From contig NZ_CP016094.1 of assembly GCF_001746835.1 (NCBI RefSeq), forward strand, positions 3,363,501 through 3,427,500: a stretch of DNA of 64,000 bases. The letters are read 5' to 3'. Below are positions 17,568 through 28,778 of this stretch, in pieces; the first letter of the stretch is position 1, and each line of letters starts with the position of its first letter. The translations under genes and the position numbers were made by a program. The notes beneath the pieces were generated by a model. It did not search any database, had not been told where the DNA came from, and saw nothing but the letters and a program-made list of their open reading frames with translations. Source of the stretch: Lacunisphaera limnophila (GTDB lineage: Bacteria; Verrucomicrobiota; Verrucomicrobiia; Opitutales; Opitutaceae).

Positions 17568-17753
17568 CTAGAGGCCTGATTTTTTCCGGGCCCGGTACAG
17601 GAGCAGGCCCACGGTCACACCGACGGCCGCGGCCCCGGTCACGCCGAAAAAAACGGGCACGAGTTTGAAGCCGACGGCTGCCCCGCAGAGACCGCCGAGC
17701 ACCAAGCCGGGCAGGACAATCCGCAGGGCGGCGCGCTTGGAAAGCGTGGACAT
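17568..17753 (-). CDS. Small two-helix membrane protein
   Basis: A 61-residue hydrophobic protein with two predicted membrane segments (LRIVLPGLVLGGLCGAAVGF and FFGVTGAAAVGVTVGLLLY) and a basic C-terminal tail (RARKKSGL). No family recognised. It lies between a convergent gene and the exported protein at 17806 on the same strand. Support is its plausible membrane topology and ATG start; it could be a chance frame. Confidence 0.45.
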   Translation of the reverse strand: MSTLSKRAALRIVLPGLVLGGLCGAAVGFKLVPVFFGVTGAAAVGVTVGLLLYRARKKSGL

Positions 17754-17805
17754 CAGAAAGGATGATCGTCGCGCCGGCTGGTAGGCCCGGGCGACGACCG
17801 GTTGG

Positions 17806-18249
17806 TCAGCGACCGATCAGGATCACCGCGTAGACTTCACCCTTGTTCCCGGTGGAGGGGCCGCCGAGCACGGCCGGGACCCCGGGTCGCAGCACCAGAC
17901 CGGTGTTCATCAGGGTGCGTCCGCCGGCGGTCCAGCGGACCTTCAGGTGGACGGACTTGCCGTCGCTGCGCTCGGTGGTGACCTCGAGTTCATGACCGTC
18001 ACCGAGCGCCAGGCTGCCGGTGGCAGGCACGTCGACACTCGCGTTATCCGCGCCGACATACTGATAGCTCTCGAAGCGCAGGATGCGGCGGAGGGTCGGC
18101 TCGTAGGGGGCGAGGCGCCGGTCGGTCTGTCCGGCCGCATTGGAGGCGGTGAGGAGGATGCCCTGCAGGGAGGTGCCTTCAGCGCGGGCAGAGAGGCTGA
18201 TCGCGCCGAGCACGGCGAGGACAAAGATAAGGCGAAGGATGGTCTTCAT
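17806..18249 (-). CDS. Exported hypothetical protein
   Basis: A 147-residue protein with a signal peptide (MKTILRLIFVLAVLGAISLSARAEG). The mature domain looks all-beta (YVGADNASVDVPATGSLALG, HELEVTTERSDGKSVHLKVRW, VLGGPSTGNKGEVYAVILI). No named domain recognised. It is downstream of the ECF sigma factor gene on the same strand, separated by a repeat, and might be part of the same envelope response. Confidence 0.65.
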   Translation of the reverse strand: MKTILRLIFVLAVLGAISLSARAEGTSLQGILLTASNAAGQTDRRLAPYEPTLRRILRFESYQYVGADNASVDVPATGSLALGDGHELEVTTERSDGKSVHLKVRWTAGGRTLMNTGLVLRPGVPAVLGGPSTGNKGEVYAVILIGR

Positions 18250-18271
18250 GAGGGGGCTCCTGATTCAGAGA

Positions 18272-18310
18272 TTAACCACGAAACACACTAAGTACACGAA
18301 AAGAGTTTTT
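18272..18310. repeat. Dispersed repeat of the accACgaAacAcac type
   Basis: TTAACCACGAAACACACTAA and following bases lie just upstream of the exported protein gene (start 18249, minus). The sequence resembles one arm of the element at 18984-19064. Such ccacgaagacacgaag-type repeats occur between genes in many environmental bacterial genomes; that statement is from general knowledge. Confidence 0.5.
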
Positions 18311-18383
18311 AGCCCTGGGAAGGGCGCGACCTGGCGCGAAGAAATCCCGGGCATGGCTGGGCTTGATTGCATGGTTGGTCGCA

Positions 18384-18977
18384 TCAATCGCGGTTGATTT
18401 GGCTGCCCAGCTTTTCGGCGAGGAGGCGGCGCGCGTGAAAGAGGCGGGACATGACGGTGCCGGTGGGGATGCCGGTCGCCGCGGCGATTTCCTCGTAGGA
18501 GAGTCCCTCCATCTCGCGGAGGGCGAGGATGGCGCGGTGCTTGGGCGGGAGCGCGGCCATCGCGGCGCGCACGCGGCTGACGGTGTCCTGACCTTCGGCG
18601 AGGTCGCGGGCGGTGGTCTCGGTGGCGGGTTCGGCGACCTGCACGTCCTCGTCGTTGCCGGTGTTGAACGGCAGGAAGCGATCGAACCAGCGGCGGCGTT
18701 TGCGGAGATGGTCGATGGCGCGGCGGGTGACGATGGGGTGCAGCCAGCTGGTGAAGCGGGAATCGCCCCGGAAGGAGGGCAGCTGTTTCCAGACGGTGAG
18801 CCAGACCTCCTGTGCGATGTCGCGGGCATCGGCCTCGTGGTGCACGATGGCGTAGGCGAGCCGGAACGTGCGGGCGTGGTGCGTGCGCATGATGACCCCG
18901 AACGCGGCCTGGTCGCCCGCCTGCGCGCGGCGTAGGAGGTCGGGATCGAGGTCGGGTTCTGGAATGTTGTCAGACAC
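18384..18977 (-). CDS. RNA polymerase sigma factor, ECF family
   Basis: A 197-residue ECF sigma factor. Region 2 is DQAAFGVIMRTHHARTFRLA with DARDIAQEVWLTVWKQLPSF (the DxAQE -10 recognition helix), then FTSWLHPIVTRRAIDHLRKR. Region 4 is LPPKHRAILALREMEGLSYE followed by EIAAATGIPTGTVMSRLFHA, the -35 helix-turn-helix. I prefer the GTG at 18977 (VSDNIPEPDL) because the longer frame from a GTG at 18998 runs into an intergenic repeat. No gene with an anti-sigma or zinc-binding signature is adjacent. Confidence 0.9.
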   Translation of the reverse strand: MSDNIPEPDLDPDLLRRAQAGDQAAFGVIMRTHHARTFRLAYAIVHHEADARDIAQEVWLTVWKQLPSFRGDSRFTSWLHPIVTRRAIDHLRKRRRWFDRFLPFNTGNDEDVQVAEPATETTARDLAEGQDTVSRVRAAMAALPPKHRAILALREMEGLSYEEIAAATGIPTGTVMSRLFHARRLLAEKLGSQINRD

Positions 18978-18983
18978 GCTATT

Positions 18984-19064
18984 TAACCACGGAGGCACAG
19001 AGACACGGAGAATACTGTTAAGTTTAGGGATGAATTCACTTTGTGTCTTCGTGTCTTTGTTGTG
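18984..19064. repeat. Imperfect inverted repeat upstream of the ECF sigma gene
   Basis: The left arm (18987-19010, CCACGGAGGCACAGAGACAC...) and the right arm (19039-19064), which reversed reads CACAACAAAGACACGAAGAC..., are imperfect complements with an AT-rich centre. The element fills the gap between the M29 peptidase stop and the sigma factor start. Confidence 0.6.
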
Positions 19065-19071
19065 AGCACGA

Positions 19072-20307
19072 TTAGAGGAGTTCGACTTGCGCGTCGAGAG
19101 GGAGGTCGAGGTGGAGCTGGCTGGAATTGAGGGCCAGCGGCCACCAGGCGCGCGAACAGAAGCGGTAGGCCGCGCCGAGGGCGACGTGGGGGGCGGCGTT
19201 TTCGTCGAGGAGGGTGTGATGGAAGCAGGGTGGCGAGGATGGCCAGGTGGGGCGGATGCCAGGGGACGGATCCTGCAACGCTGGAATCAGGGCGACTTCC
19301 CCGATCCGGGCGGCGCCGGGATCGGTGGCCAGGAGGCGATGGAGCAAATCCTCACCGGATCTGGCGCAGGCCCGGATGACGCGGCCGCCCTGGAATTCCA
19401 ACTCGATGCCGTCGATCACCTCGCCCCCGTGCGCGACGGGGCGGGCGACCCGCAGCTTACCGGTGGCGGAATTCTGGTGCGGAGCCGTGAAGACCTCCTC
19501 GGTAGGGAGGTTGGCGACGAACCGCAGTCCGCCCGGGGTGGCGAGCTGCGCGGTGCACCAGCGGTGTGGGCGGGGGAGGGCGAGGGTGAGATCGATGCCG
19601 GGGCCGGTGTAGCGAATGCGACGGTGGTGGGCAGAGTTCAGGGTGTCGCGGTGGTGGGCGAGCGCGGCGAGGTGGGTGGACCAGTGCTCGAGTGGCGATG
19701 CGCGGCCTCCGGGTGCGTCCTCAACCTGTCCGGAGGGCAGGTTCCACCTTTCGATCCGCAAGGCCGAAAAGACCGTTTCCCACAAGCCGGACACCTCCAC
19801 GCCGGCCGCGGCAGCCCAGTCGGTGGTGGGGGCGGGGACAAGGGTCCACTGGGTGGCGCCGCGCACGAGACGCTGGATAAGCGGACCGAGGTGGCGCCAC
19901 TTGACGGTGTCGAAACGTTGCAGGCGGTCGGCGGGAACACCGGCGAAGAGACCGGGCGCGGTGCCGGTCAGAAACAGGAAAGCGCTGCCGCGGCCGAGGT
20001 GTTGCTCGAGTCGGCGGACATGAGCACGGACCAGCGCCTCGTAGCCGGATAAGTCATCGGCCTCGATCAAGACCCGGAGCCGGGTCGGATTGGCGGGGAG
20101 GATTTCGGTGCCGGGGTCCGGTCGATCCGGATTGAGACGGGCCACCGCGGCGCGCAGGACGTGGCCGAGGGCGGCGGTCTCGGGGTGGACGCCCTGCAGC
20201 TCGTACGGATCCGTGATCAGCAGCGGCTGACCGGGCTGGAGATTCAGGCCGACACGGACGATGACCTCAGCGAGGGAATCCAGCCGCGGGTCAAGTGGAT
20301 CGGCCAT
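19072..20307 (-). CDS. M29-family aminopeptidase-like protein
   Basis: A 411-residue relative of thermophilic aminopeptidase T (clan M29), a cytoplasmic metallopeptidase trimming N-terminal residues. It matches at the N-terminus (LAEVIVRVGLNLQPGQPLLI), in NLPTEEVFTAPH, which carries metal-ligand Glu residues, and in the late segment LLDENAAPHVALGAAYRF. The usual HxDFMIG near the end is degenerate here (LHLDLPLD), so activity is uncertain. I chose the ATG at 20307 since it precedes the conserved first helix. It starts 11 bp downstream of the Kelch gene. Confidence 0.78.
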   Translation of the reverse strand: MADPLDPRLDSLAEVIVRVGLNLQPGQPLLITDPYELQGVHPETAALGHVLRAAVARLNPDRPDPGTEILPANPTRLRVLIEADDLSGYEALVRAHVRRLEQHLGRGSAFLFLTGTAPGLFAGVPADRLQRFDTVKWRHLGPLIQRLVRGATQWTLVPAPTTDWAAAAGVEVSGLWETVFSALRIERWNLPSGQVEDAPGGRASPLEHWSTHLAALAHHRDTLNSAHHRRIRYTGPGIDLTLALPRPHRWCTAQLATPGGLRFVANLPTEEVFTAPHQNSATGKLRVARPVAHGGEVIDGIELEFQGGRVIRACARSGEDLLHRLLATDPGAARIGEVALIPALQDPSPGIRPTWPSSPPCFHHTLLDENAAPHVALGAAYRFCSRAWWPLALNSSQLHLDLPLDAQVELL

Positions 20308-20318
20308 GGAATTCGGTA

Positions 20319-21284
20319 TCACCCGGCGGAGAGGGCGAAGACCTGGACCAGCGGGAGTTCGTCTCCCGTCTCGGTGTTGCGATTCCCGCCGATCACGTAG
20401 ATGCGGTTGTTGCACACCGTCGCGGTGGTGTGGCGGGCGCCAGTGAAGCCGGGGTGAAGCAGCGCGGACTCGCGGGTGCGGAGATTGTAGGCGAGGACCG
20501 AGTCCAGGTCGTGAAAGTCGCCAAACAGGAACAGGTGTTCGCCGAGGAAGACGGTGGAGTGGGCGCTGATTGAGCGATCCAACGGGGGCAGGGTTTTCCA
20601 AGTGCGCTCCGGGGGCACAAACATCAGGACTTCCGGCTGGCCCTGCGGGGACCGGTAGCCGCCGGGCACGAGGATCAAGTCACCGACCACGACCGCCATC
20701 GATTCGCGGGGCAGGGGCATGGGCACGCCTTGGCTCCAGCGGGACGTGGCGAAGTCGAAGACGTCCACCTCGCCGGTCTGGGCGCGGGTGTTGCCCTTTT
20801 TCTTGGACCCGCCGATGAGGTAGGCTTGGCCACCGTGGACGCCGGCGGCCATTGAACTGCGGGGACGCGACATGGCCGGGCCCTGGGTGATGGCGCCGGT
20901 GGCGGGATCGTATATCTCCACGGCCCGCTCGTAGGGATCGCCCGGCAGGCCGTAGCCTTGGCCGCCGAAAAGGTAGATCTTGCCGGCATGGGTGAGGGCG
21001 TTGTGGTAACGCCGCGGCACAAACTTTCCCGGCAGGCGCTCCACTTGGTTGGTCCGGGTGTCGATGCGCTCGGCGTGGGTGATCGCGCCGCCGGCCGAGC
21101 CGCCGAAGACATAAATGAAGTCGCCCAGGGCGACGCAGGCGGCGCCCTGCCGGGCATCGATCAGCTGAAGTTCACCCACCTTCACGAGCGTTGGAGGGGT
21201 GGGCGAGGTGGCCCAGGCCGCGGCCGAGGCGAGGAGACCGGCCAGGCCGATCAGGTGGCGGCACCGGCGGAGGGTGGCGTTCAT
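20319..21284 (-). CDS. Exported Kelch-repeat protein
   Basis: A 321-residue protein with a signal peptide (HLIGLAGLLASAAAWATS) and five to six Kelch blades with the GG-x-W/Y-spacing pattern: DFIYVFGGSAGG, GKIYLFGGQGYG, GQAYLIGGSKKKG, DLILVPGGYRS, EHLFLFGDFHD and NRIYVIGGNRNT. A periplasmic beta-propeller, probably for protein or carbohydrate binding. It is followed 11 bp later by the M29 peptidase-like gene. Confidence 0.87.
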   Translation of the reverse strand: MNATLRRCRHLIGLAGLLASAAAWATSPTPPTLVKVGELQLIDARQGAACVALGDFIYVFGGSAGGAITHAERIDTRTNQVERLPGKFVPRRYHNALTHAGKIYLFGGQGYGLPGDPYERAVEIYDPATGAITQGPAMSRPRSSMAAGVHGGQAYLIGGSKKKGNTRAQTGEVDVFDFATSRWSQGVPMPLPRESMAVVVGDLILVPGGYRSPQGQPEVLMFVPPERTWKTLPPLDRSISAHSTVFLGEHLFLFGDFHDLDSVLAYNLRTRESALLHPGFTGARHTTATVCNNRIYVIGGNRNTETGDELPLVQVFALSAG

Positions 21285-21310
21285 GCCGGCAGGCTAGGCA
21301 GAAGAGGCGT

Positions 21311-21838
21311 TCAGCCGAGCTTGAAATGGGTGCGGATCGTTGCCGCTGCCGTGGCCGGATCCAAGACCCCGGTGTCGAGCGTCAGATCGGTCCGGGGGAT
21401 GGTGGGGGTGGCGAAGGTCCCGCGGTCGCGGAGTTCGCGATACAAGATCAAGTCGGTCAGTTTGCGGAATCCCTGGCGCTGCGGGGTGTCCAGTCGCATC
21501 TCGAGGATCGCTTCATCGAGCGTGAGCGCGACAGAGTGCAGGGTGGTGTCGGGCAGATCAGTGAACAGCCAGTCGATGAAGCCCTGAGGAACCGTATTCT
21601 CGGGATTGAAAGTGAAAATGAGCCGGCGGGCCGGCTCGCGGGCGGCCGCGGTGAAATACGCCCGCCAGGCTGCGTCGCGCTCCGCGATGAACCCGGAGGT
21701 GCCGAAGGCGTGGCGTTGGAGCACCGCGTCGACGACGAGGTGGTTGTGGTAGAGCTCGAAGCCGGTGAGCGTGGCGAGTTCGCGGCCCACGGTGTATTTA
21801 CCGGTGGCGGGCGCGCCGTAAAGGAAGACCAGGATCAC
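21311..21838 (-). CDS. Small P-loop kinase-like ATPase
   Basis: A 175-residue P-loop protein of the shikimate/chloramphenicol-phosphotransferase-like kinase group. The Walker A motif is LYGAPATGKYTVGREL near the N-terminus, then LYHNHLVVDAVLQ. A lid-like region follows (FIAERDAAWRAYF), then a C-terminal R-rich helix (LDTPQRQGFRKLTDLILYRE). Substrate unknown. I prefer the GTG at 21838 (VILVFLYG), as P-loop kinases begin just before the first strand; the longer GTG at 21862 is possible. Confidence 0.72.
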   Translation of the reverse strand: MILVFLYGAPATGKYTVGRELATLTGFELYHNHLVVDAVLQRHAFGTSGFIAERDAAWRAYFTAAAREPARRLIFTFNPENTVPQGFIDWLFTDLPDTTLHSVALTLDEAILEMRLDTPQRQGFRKLTDLILYRELRDRGTFATPTIPRTDLTLDTGVLDPATAAATIRTHFKLG

Positions 21839-21966
21839 GGGGCCAAGCCAAAAGGAAATCACGGAACCGCGGAAGGGCGAAAACGCGGAGGCGCGGCGGG
21901 TGGGGGTAAATATGGGGTGCCGCAGGGCACAGGTATTTTCGGCGGCCTATTGACTCTATAGGGCCC

Positions 21967-22000
21967 ATAAAAAACGCCGCCCGTTGCGGGGCGGCGTTCG
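21967..22000 (-). terminator. Rho-independent terminator of fba
   Basis: On the minus strand, AACGCCGCCC pairs with GGGCGGCGTT around a short loop and is followed by a T-run (A-run at 21969-21974 on plus). It sits 19 bp after the fba stop. Confidence 0.85.
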
Positions 22001-22018
22001 AAGTGGGGGACGGTCGGC

Positions 22019-22969
22019 TTACTTGCCGAGGCTGGCGCGGAGGTCGGCCAGCTGGCCGGCGCTGCCGAGCAGCTTGTTGCGGCTGGCGATGAACTTCGCG
22101 TATTCGGCGATGAAGATCTTGCCCGGGGGACGGAAGTCGAACTCGGAAGGCTTGTCGCGGAAGAACTCGCGGTGCACGCGGGTCCAGACAAGGCGGCCGT
22201 CGGTGTCGATGTTGATCTTGGTGACGCCGAGCTTGGCGGCGGGGAGGTACTCGTTGACGTCGACGCCCATGGAGCCGGCGATCGTGCCGCCGGCGGCGTT
22301 GATGCGGGCGACCTCGTCCTGCGGAACGGAGGACGAGCCGTGCATGACCAGCGGGTAGCCGGGCATGAGGTGCTTGATCTTCTCGAGCACGTCGAAGTGG
22401 AGGGACTGCTTGCCCTTGAACTTGAAGGCGCCGTGGGAGGTGCCGATGGCGCAAGCGAGGGAGTCGCAACCGGTGCGCTTGACGAATTCCTGGGCCTCGG
22501 CCGGGTTGGTGAGGGTGGCGTGGCCGTCCTCGACCTTGATGTCCTCCTCGACGCCGCCGAGCATGCCGAGTTCGGCCTCGACGGAGATGCCCTTGGCGTG
22601 GGCGCGGTCGACGACGCGCTTGGAGATCTCGACGTTCTTGTCGAACGGATCGTGGGAGGCGTCGATCATCACGGAGCTGAAGAAGCCGGAATCGATGCAC
22701 TCGTAGCAGGTCTGCTCGTCACCGTGGTCGAGGTGGACCGCGAAGATGGCCTCCGGGAAGATGTCGCCAGCGGAGCGGATGATGGCCTCGAGCATGCGCT
22801 TGTCGGTGTAGGCGCGCGCACCCTTGGAAATCTGGATGATGAACGGCGCCTGGGACTCGATGGCGCCGCGGAACAGGCCCATGGCCTGCTCGGCGTTGTT
22901 GATATTGTACGCACCGACGGCATATTTGCCGTAAGCGTGTTTGAAGAGTTGGGCGGTCGTGACGATCAT
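22019..22969 (-). CDS. fba: Class II fructose-bisphosphate aldolase
   Basis: A 316-residue zinc-dependent aldolase of glycolysis/gluconeogenesis. Metal and active-site segments are visible: FAVHLDHGDEQTCYECIDSG (Asp and zinc-ligand His), SVEAELGMLGGVEED, ACAIGTSHGAFKFKGK (His), PLVMHGSSSVP (His) and GVTKINIDTDGRLVW. Length and order match class II enzymes. The ATG at 22969 begins the family N-terminus (MIVTTAQLFKHAYGKYAVGA); the frame extends 12 codons upstream without support. Monocistronic, ending in a strong terminator. Confidence 0.95.
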   Translation of the reverse strand: MIVTTAQLFKHAYGKYAVGAYNINNAEQAMGLFRGAIESQAPFIIQISKGARAYTDKRMLEAIIRSAGDIFPEAIFAVHLDHGDEQTCYECIDSGFFSSVMIDASHDPFDKNVEISKRVVDRAHAKGISVEAELGMLGGVEEDIKVEDGHATLTNPAEAQEFVKRTGCDSLACAIGTSHGAFKFKGKQSLHFDVLEKIKHLMPGYPLVMHGSSSVPQDEVARINAAGGTIAGSMGVDVNEYLPAAKLGVTKINIDTDGRLVWTRVHREFFRDKPSEFDFRPPGKIFIAEYAKFIASRNKLLGSAGQLADLRASLGK

Positions 22970-23123
22970 GGCGTAAAAAGTAGACGTCGGACGGTCAGAT
23001 GCCACAAGCCAATTCCCCGGCCTATTCGTGTCAAAAATGGTGCACGGGTTGTCCTGGCCCCGAGGGGTAGGGCTAATGGTGGGCGGGGCGGGGATAAGAC
23101 GCGGGCGGGGTCGGACGGTCTAA

Positions 23124-23155
23124 TGTAGGGCGGGGTTCGGCGACCCCGCCCTACA
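23124..23155. repeat. Perfect GC-rich palindrome (REP-like)
   Basis: TGTAGGGCGGGGT (23124-23136) is an exact 13-bp reverse complement of ACCCCGCCCTACA (23143-23155), with loop TCGGCG. It is the long form of the palindrome at 6704-6725. It lies in the 293-bp gap between topB and fba, where I see no gene. Confidence 0.75.
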
Positions 23156-23262
23156 ATTTCAGCCTCAGCGCGGCGGGAATTGTGCCTCTCACCGCCCGGA
23201 GGGCACCCGGTTCGAGGCATCCCTCCGGGATTCGCCGCTGCGCGGCTCACCTTATTTCCTCC

Positions 23263-26088
<2,826 letters not shown>

Positions 26089-26274
26089 GAGGGGGACGAG
26101 CCGTTAGCCGCCGTGCCGGGAATTTCAAGCTATACTTTTTTTCGCAGACGGAGCGGGGTCGGATTTTCCGGCGCCTGGATGCAGGTGATTTCGGCGCTGG
26201 TCCGGCCACCGCGGCGAGGCCGCCGCGGTCCCATTTTGGCGGGGAACCTGGAGCGCGGGAGATCGTTCCTCGCA

Positions 26275-26303
26275 ACAAAAAGGCGCACCGGGAGAGGTGC
26301 GCC
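26275..26303 (-). terminator. Rho-independent terminator of the aminotransferase gene
   Basis: On the minus strand, GGCGCACC and GGTGCGCC form an 8-bp stem around a 6-nt loop, followed by a T-run (A-run 26276-26281 on plus). It lies 34 bp after the aminotransferase stop. Confidence 0.88.
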
Positions 26304-26336
26304 GGAGGCGGGAAGGAGAGATCCAGCCCTGCCGTA

Positions 26337-27419
26337 TTACTTCACGCCGAGGTCGGCAAGGACGGCGTCGAGTGCCTTCAGCAGGTCGGCCATGGTGGCG
26401 TCGGTTTCGTCACCCATGTTGGAGATGCGGAAGGTCTGACCCTTCAGTTTGCCGTAGCCGCCGTCGATCACGAAGCCGTGTTTGGACTTCAGCGCCTTGT
26501 TGAGGGCGGCGAGGTCAACGTTGAGCGTGTTCGCGAAGCAGTTGAGGGAGACGGAGCCGTGGCCCTCCTTCGGGAAGAGCTTGAAGCCCTTGGCGAGCGC
26601 CCAGGTGCGGACCGTCTGGTTGAGACGGGCGTGGCGGGCATAGCGGGCCTCGAGGCCCTCGGCTGCGATGTCCTCGAGCTTGGACTTCAGGGCATAGATC
26701 AGCGGGATGACCGGCGTGCTCGGGGTCATGCCTGCCTCGTGGTTCTTCTGGAACTCGAGCAGGTCGAAGTAGTAGCCGCGGGTCTTGCAGAGGGCGGCCC
26801 GCTCGAGGGCGCGCTTCGAGGGCGAGAGCAGGGACAGGCCGGGGGGCAGGGCGAGGGCCTTCTGCGAGCCGGTGATGATGACATCGATGCCGAGCTCGTC
26901 CTTCTTGATCGGCACGGCGCTGAAGGAGCTGACGGTGTCCACGATGCTAATGACGCCCGGGAACTCGCGCAGCACGGCGGCGAGGGCGGGGAGGTCGCTC
27001 ATGCAACCGCAGGAGGTCTCGTTGTGGATGATGGTGACGACATCGTATTCGCCCGTGGAGAGAGCCTTGCGCAGGGCTTCCGGATCAACGGGCTGGCCCC
27101 AGTCGGACTTGAGGGCGCCGGCGGCGAGGCCGCAGCGTTGGGCGACATCGAGCCACTTGTCGGAGAAGGCGCCGTTCATGCAGCACAGGACCTTCTTCTG
27201 GGTGAGGTTGCGGATGGAGCCCTCCATCACGCCCCAGGCGCTACTGGTGGACAGGTAGACCGGGTCCGCGGTGTAGAGCAGGCCTTGGAGGCCCGGCTGG
27301 ATGGATTGGTAGAGCGCGACAAAGTCGGTGCTGCGATGGCCGATCATGGGTTGCGCCATCGCGCGCAGCGTTTTCTCGGAGACGGCGATCGGGCCGGGGA
27401 TGAAGAGTTTGTAGCTCAT
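26337..27419 (-). CDS. Class V aminotransferase (alanine/serine-glyoxylate or phosphoserine type)
   Basis: A 360-residue PLP-dependent aminotransferase of the AGAT/SPT/SerC branch. It begins MSYKLFIPGPIAVSEKTLRA, with GPI near the start as in this branch. IGHRSTDFVALY, NETSCGCMSDL, IVDTVSSFSAVPI (Asp contacting the PLP ring) and the Schiff-base Lys in IITGSQKALALPPG follow. In bacteria such proteins act as serine-glyoxylate or alanine-glyoxylate aminotransferases, or stand in for SerC in serine synthesis; I cannot tell which. Divergent from lpxK across 94 bp. Confidence 0.88.
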   Translation of the reverse strand: MSYKLFIPGPIAVSEKTLRAMAQPMIGHRSTDFVALYQSIQPGLQGLLYTADPVYLSTSSAWGVMEGSIRNLTQKKVLCCMNGAFSDKWLDVAQRCGLAAGALKSDWGQPVDPEALRKALSTGEYDVVTIIHNETSCGCMSDLPALAAVLREFPGVISIVDTVSSFSAVPIKKDELGIDVIITGSQKALALPPGLSLLSPSKRALERAALCKTRGYYFDLLEFQKNHEAGMTPSTPVIPLIYALKSKLEDIAAEGLEARYARHARLNQTVRTWALAKGFKLFPKEGHGSVSLNCFANTLNVDLAALNKALKSKHGFVIDGGYGKLKGQTFRISNMGDETDATMADLLKALDAVLADLGVK

Positions 27420-27513
27420 GGGATTGGGTGAAGCCGGTGTTGCATGTAACAAGACCAGCAGCTAGCACTGACTCACTACCGCCCCTTCCCAAGCGTCAAA
27501 GCCAATTTTGCTC

Positions 27514-28707
27514 ATGCCCAACCGCTGGTTCCGTCATAAGGCCGATGAATTCGAACAATTCGCCATAGACGTGATCATGGGCCGGCGGGAGGACATGCCG
27601 GCGGTGCTGTTCGGGGCCTTCCTGCAGGTGTGCTCGTACCTGTTCAGCGGGATTGTGCAGTTGCGGCTGTGGCTGTACCGGAACCGCATCTTTCGCGACC
27701 AGCCGCTGGGCTGCCTGGTGGTCGTGGTCGGCAACCTGACGGTGGGCGGCACAGGCAAGACGCCCGTGGTGGAGAAGTTCGCCCGGGCGCTGCGCGACCG
27801 TGGCCGCAAGGTCGCCATTCTCAGCCGCGGTTACAAGAGCAAGGCCCCGCCTTTGTGGAAAAAATGGTGGTTCTGGCTGAATCACACGGCCGACGCCCCG
27901 CCCCGTGTGGTGAGCGACGGCCGCACGGTCCTGCTCGACTCCGAGGTGGCGGGCGACGAGCCCTACATGCTGGCGCGGAACCTGCCGGGCGTGGTGGTGC
28001 TGGTGGACAAGGACCGCGTGAAGGCGGGGGCCTACGCGATCAAGGAATTTGGCTGCGACACCCTGGTGCTCGACGACGGCTTCCAGTACCTCCCGCTCAA
28101 GGGCCGGCTCAACCTGCTGCTGGTCGACAAGACCAACCCCTTCGGCAATGGCTTCCTGCTGCCGCGCGGCATCCTGCGCGAGCCGATCAAGCACCTGAAG
28201 CGCGCCTCGTATGTGTTCCTGACGAAGTCCAAGGGTGAGCGCGACGAGGAGCTGGAGGCGATGATCCGCCGGTTTAACCCCGAGGCCGAGATCATCGAGT
28301 GCGCGCACAAGCCGCAGTACCTCCAGCGTATCGGCAGCGACGAACGCATCCCGCTCGCCTCACTGGCCGGCAAGCACATCGGCGCCTTCAGCGGCATCGC
28401 CGCGCCGGAGAGTTTCGAGGCCTTCCTGCGCGAGACGGGGGCCAAGCTGGATTACACCCGGCGGTTTCTCGACCACCACCGGTTCTCGGACGAGGAGCTG
28501 GAGACGGTCTTCGAGGAGGCCCTCGCCGCCCGGGTGGAGATGCTGATCACGACCGAGAAGGACGCGGTGCGGCTCGACGCCACGCAGAAGATCCCGCTGC
28601 CCTGTTACTACCTCAGGCTGGAGATCGATATCCTGCGCGGCGCTGCCGACTTCGACGAGGCCGTCGGCAAGATCTGTTTCCCGCTGGGGCAGCCGGTGGC
28701 GGGTTAA
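27514..28707 (+). CDS. lpxK: Tetraacyldisaccharide 4'-kinase
   Basis: A 397-residue LpxK, the inner-membrane P-loop kinase adding the 4'-phosphate to the lipid A precursor. The order is an amphipathic N-terminal region, the P-loop [20 protein letters not shown] near residue 78, the RGYKSK motif, [24 protein letters not shown] and HHRFSDEEL near the C-terminus, with [10 protein letters not shown]. This marks the organism as a lipid A-bearing Gram-negative. The ATG at 27514 is preferred over a TTG two codons earlier. Confidence 0.95.
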   Translation: MPNRWFRHKADEFEQFAIDVIMGRREDMPAVLFGAFLQVCSYLFSGIVQLRLWLYRNRIFRDQPLGCLVVVVGNLTVGGTGKTPVVEKFARALRDRGRKVAILSRGYKSKAPPLWKKWWFWLNHTADAPPRVVSDGRTVLLDSEVAGDEPYMLARNLPGVVVLVDKDRVKAGAYAIKEFGCDTLVLDDGFQYLPLKGRLNLLLVDKTNPFGNGFLLPRGILREPIKHLKRASYVFLTKSKGERDEELEAMIRRFNPEAEIIECAHKPQYLQRIGSDERIPLASLAGKHIGAFSGIAAPESFEAFLRETGAKLDYTRRFLDHHRFSDEELETVFEEALAARVEMLITTEKDAVRLDATQKIPLPCYYLRLEIDILRGAADFDEAVGKICFPLGQPVAG

Positions 28708-28778
28708 GCAGGCTTTGCATGGCGGGGTCCGGCCGCTTTGGGATTGAATGCCGGCAGGACGGCAGGGAATGTCGGGGC

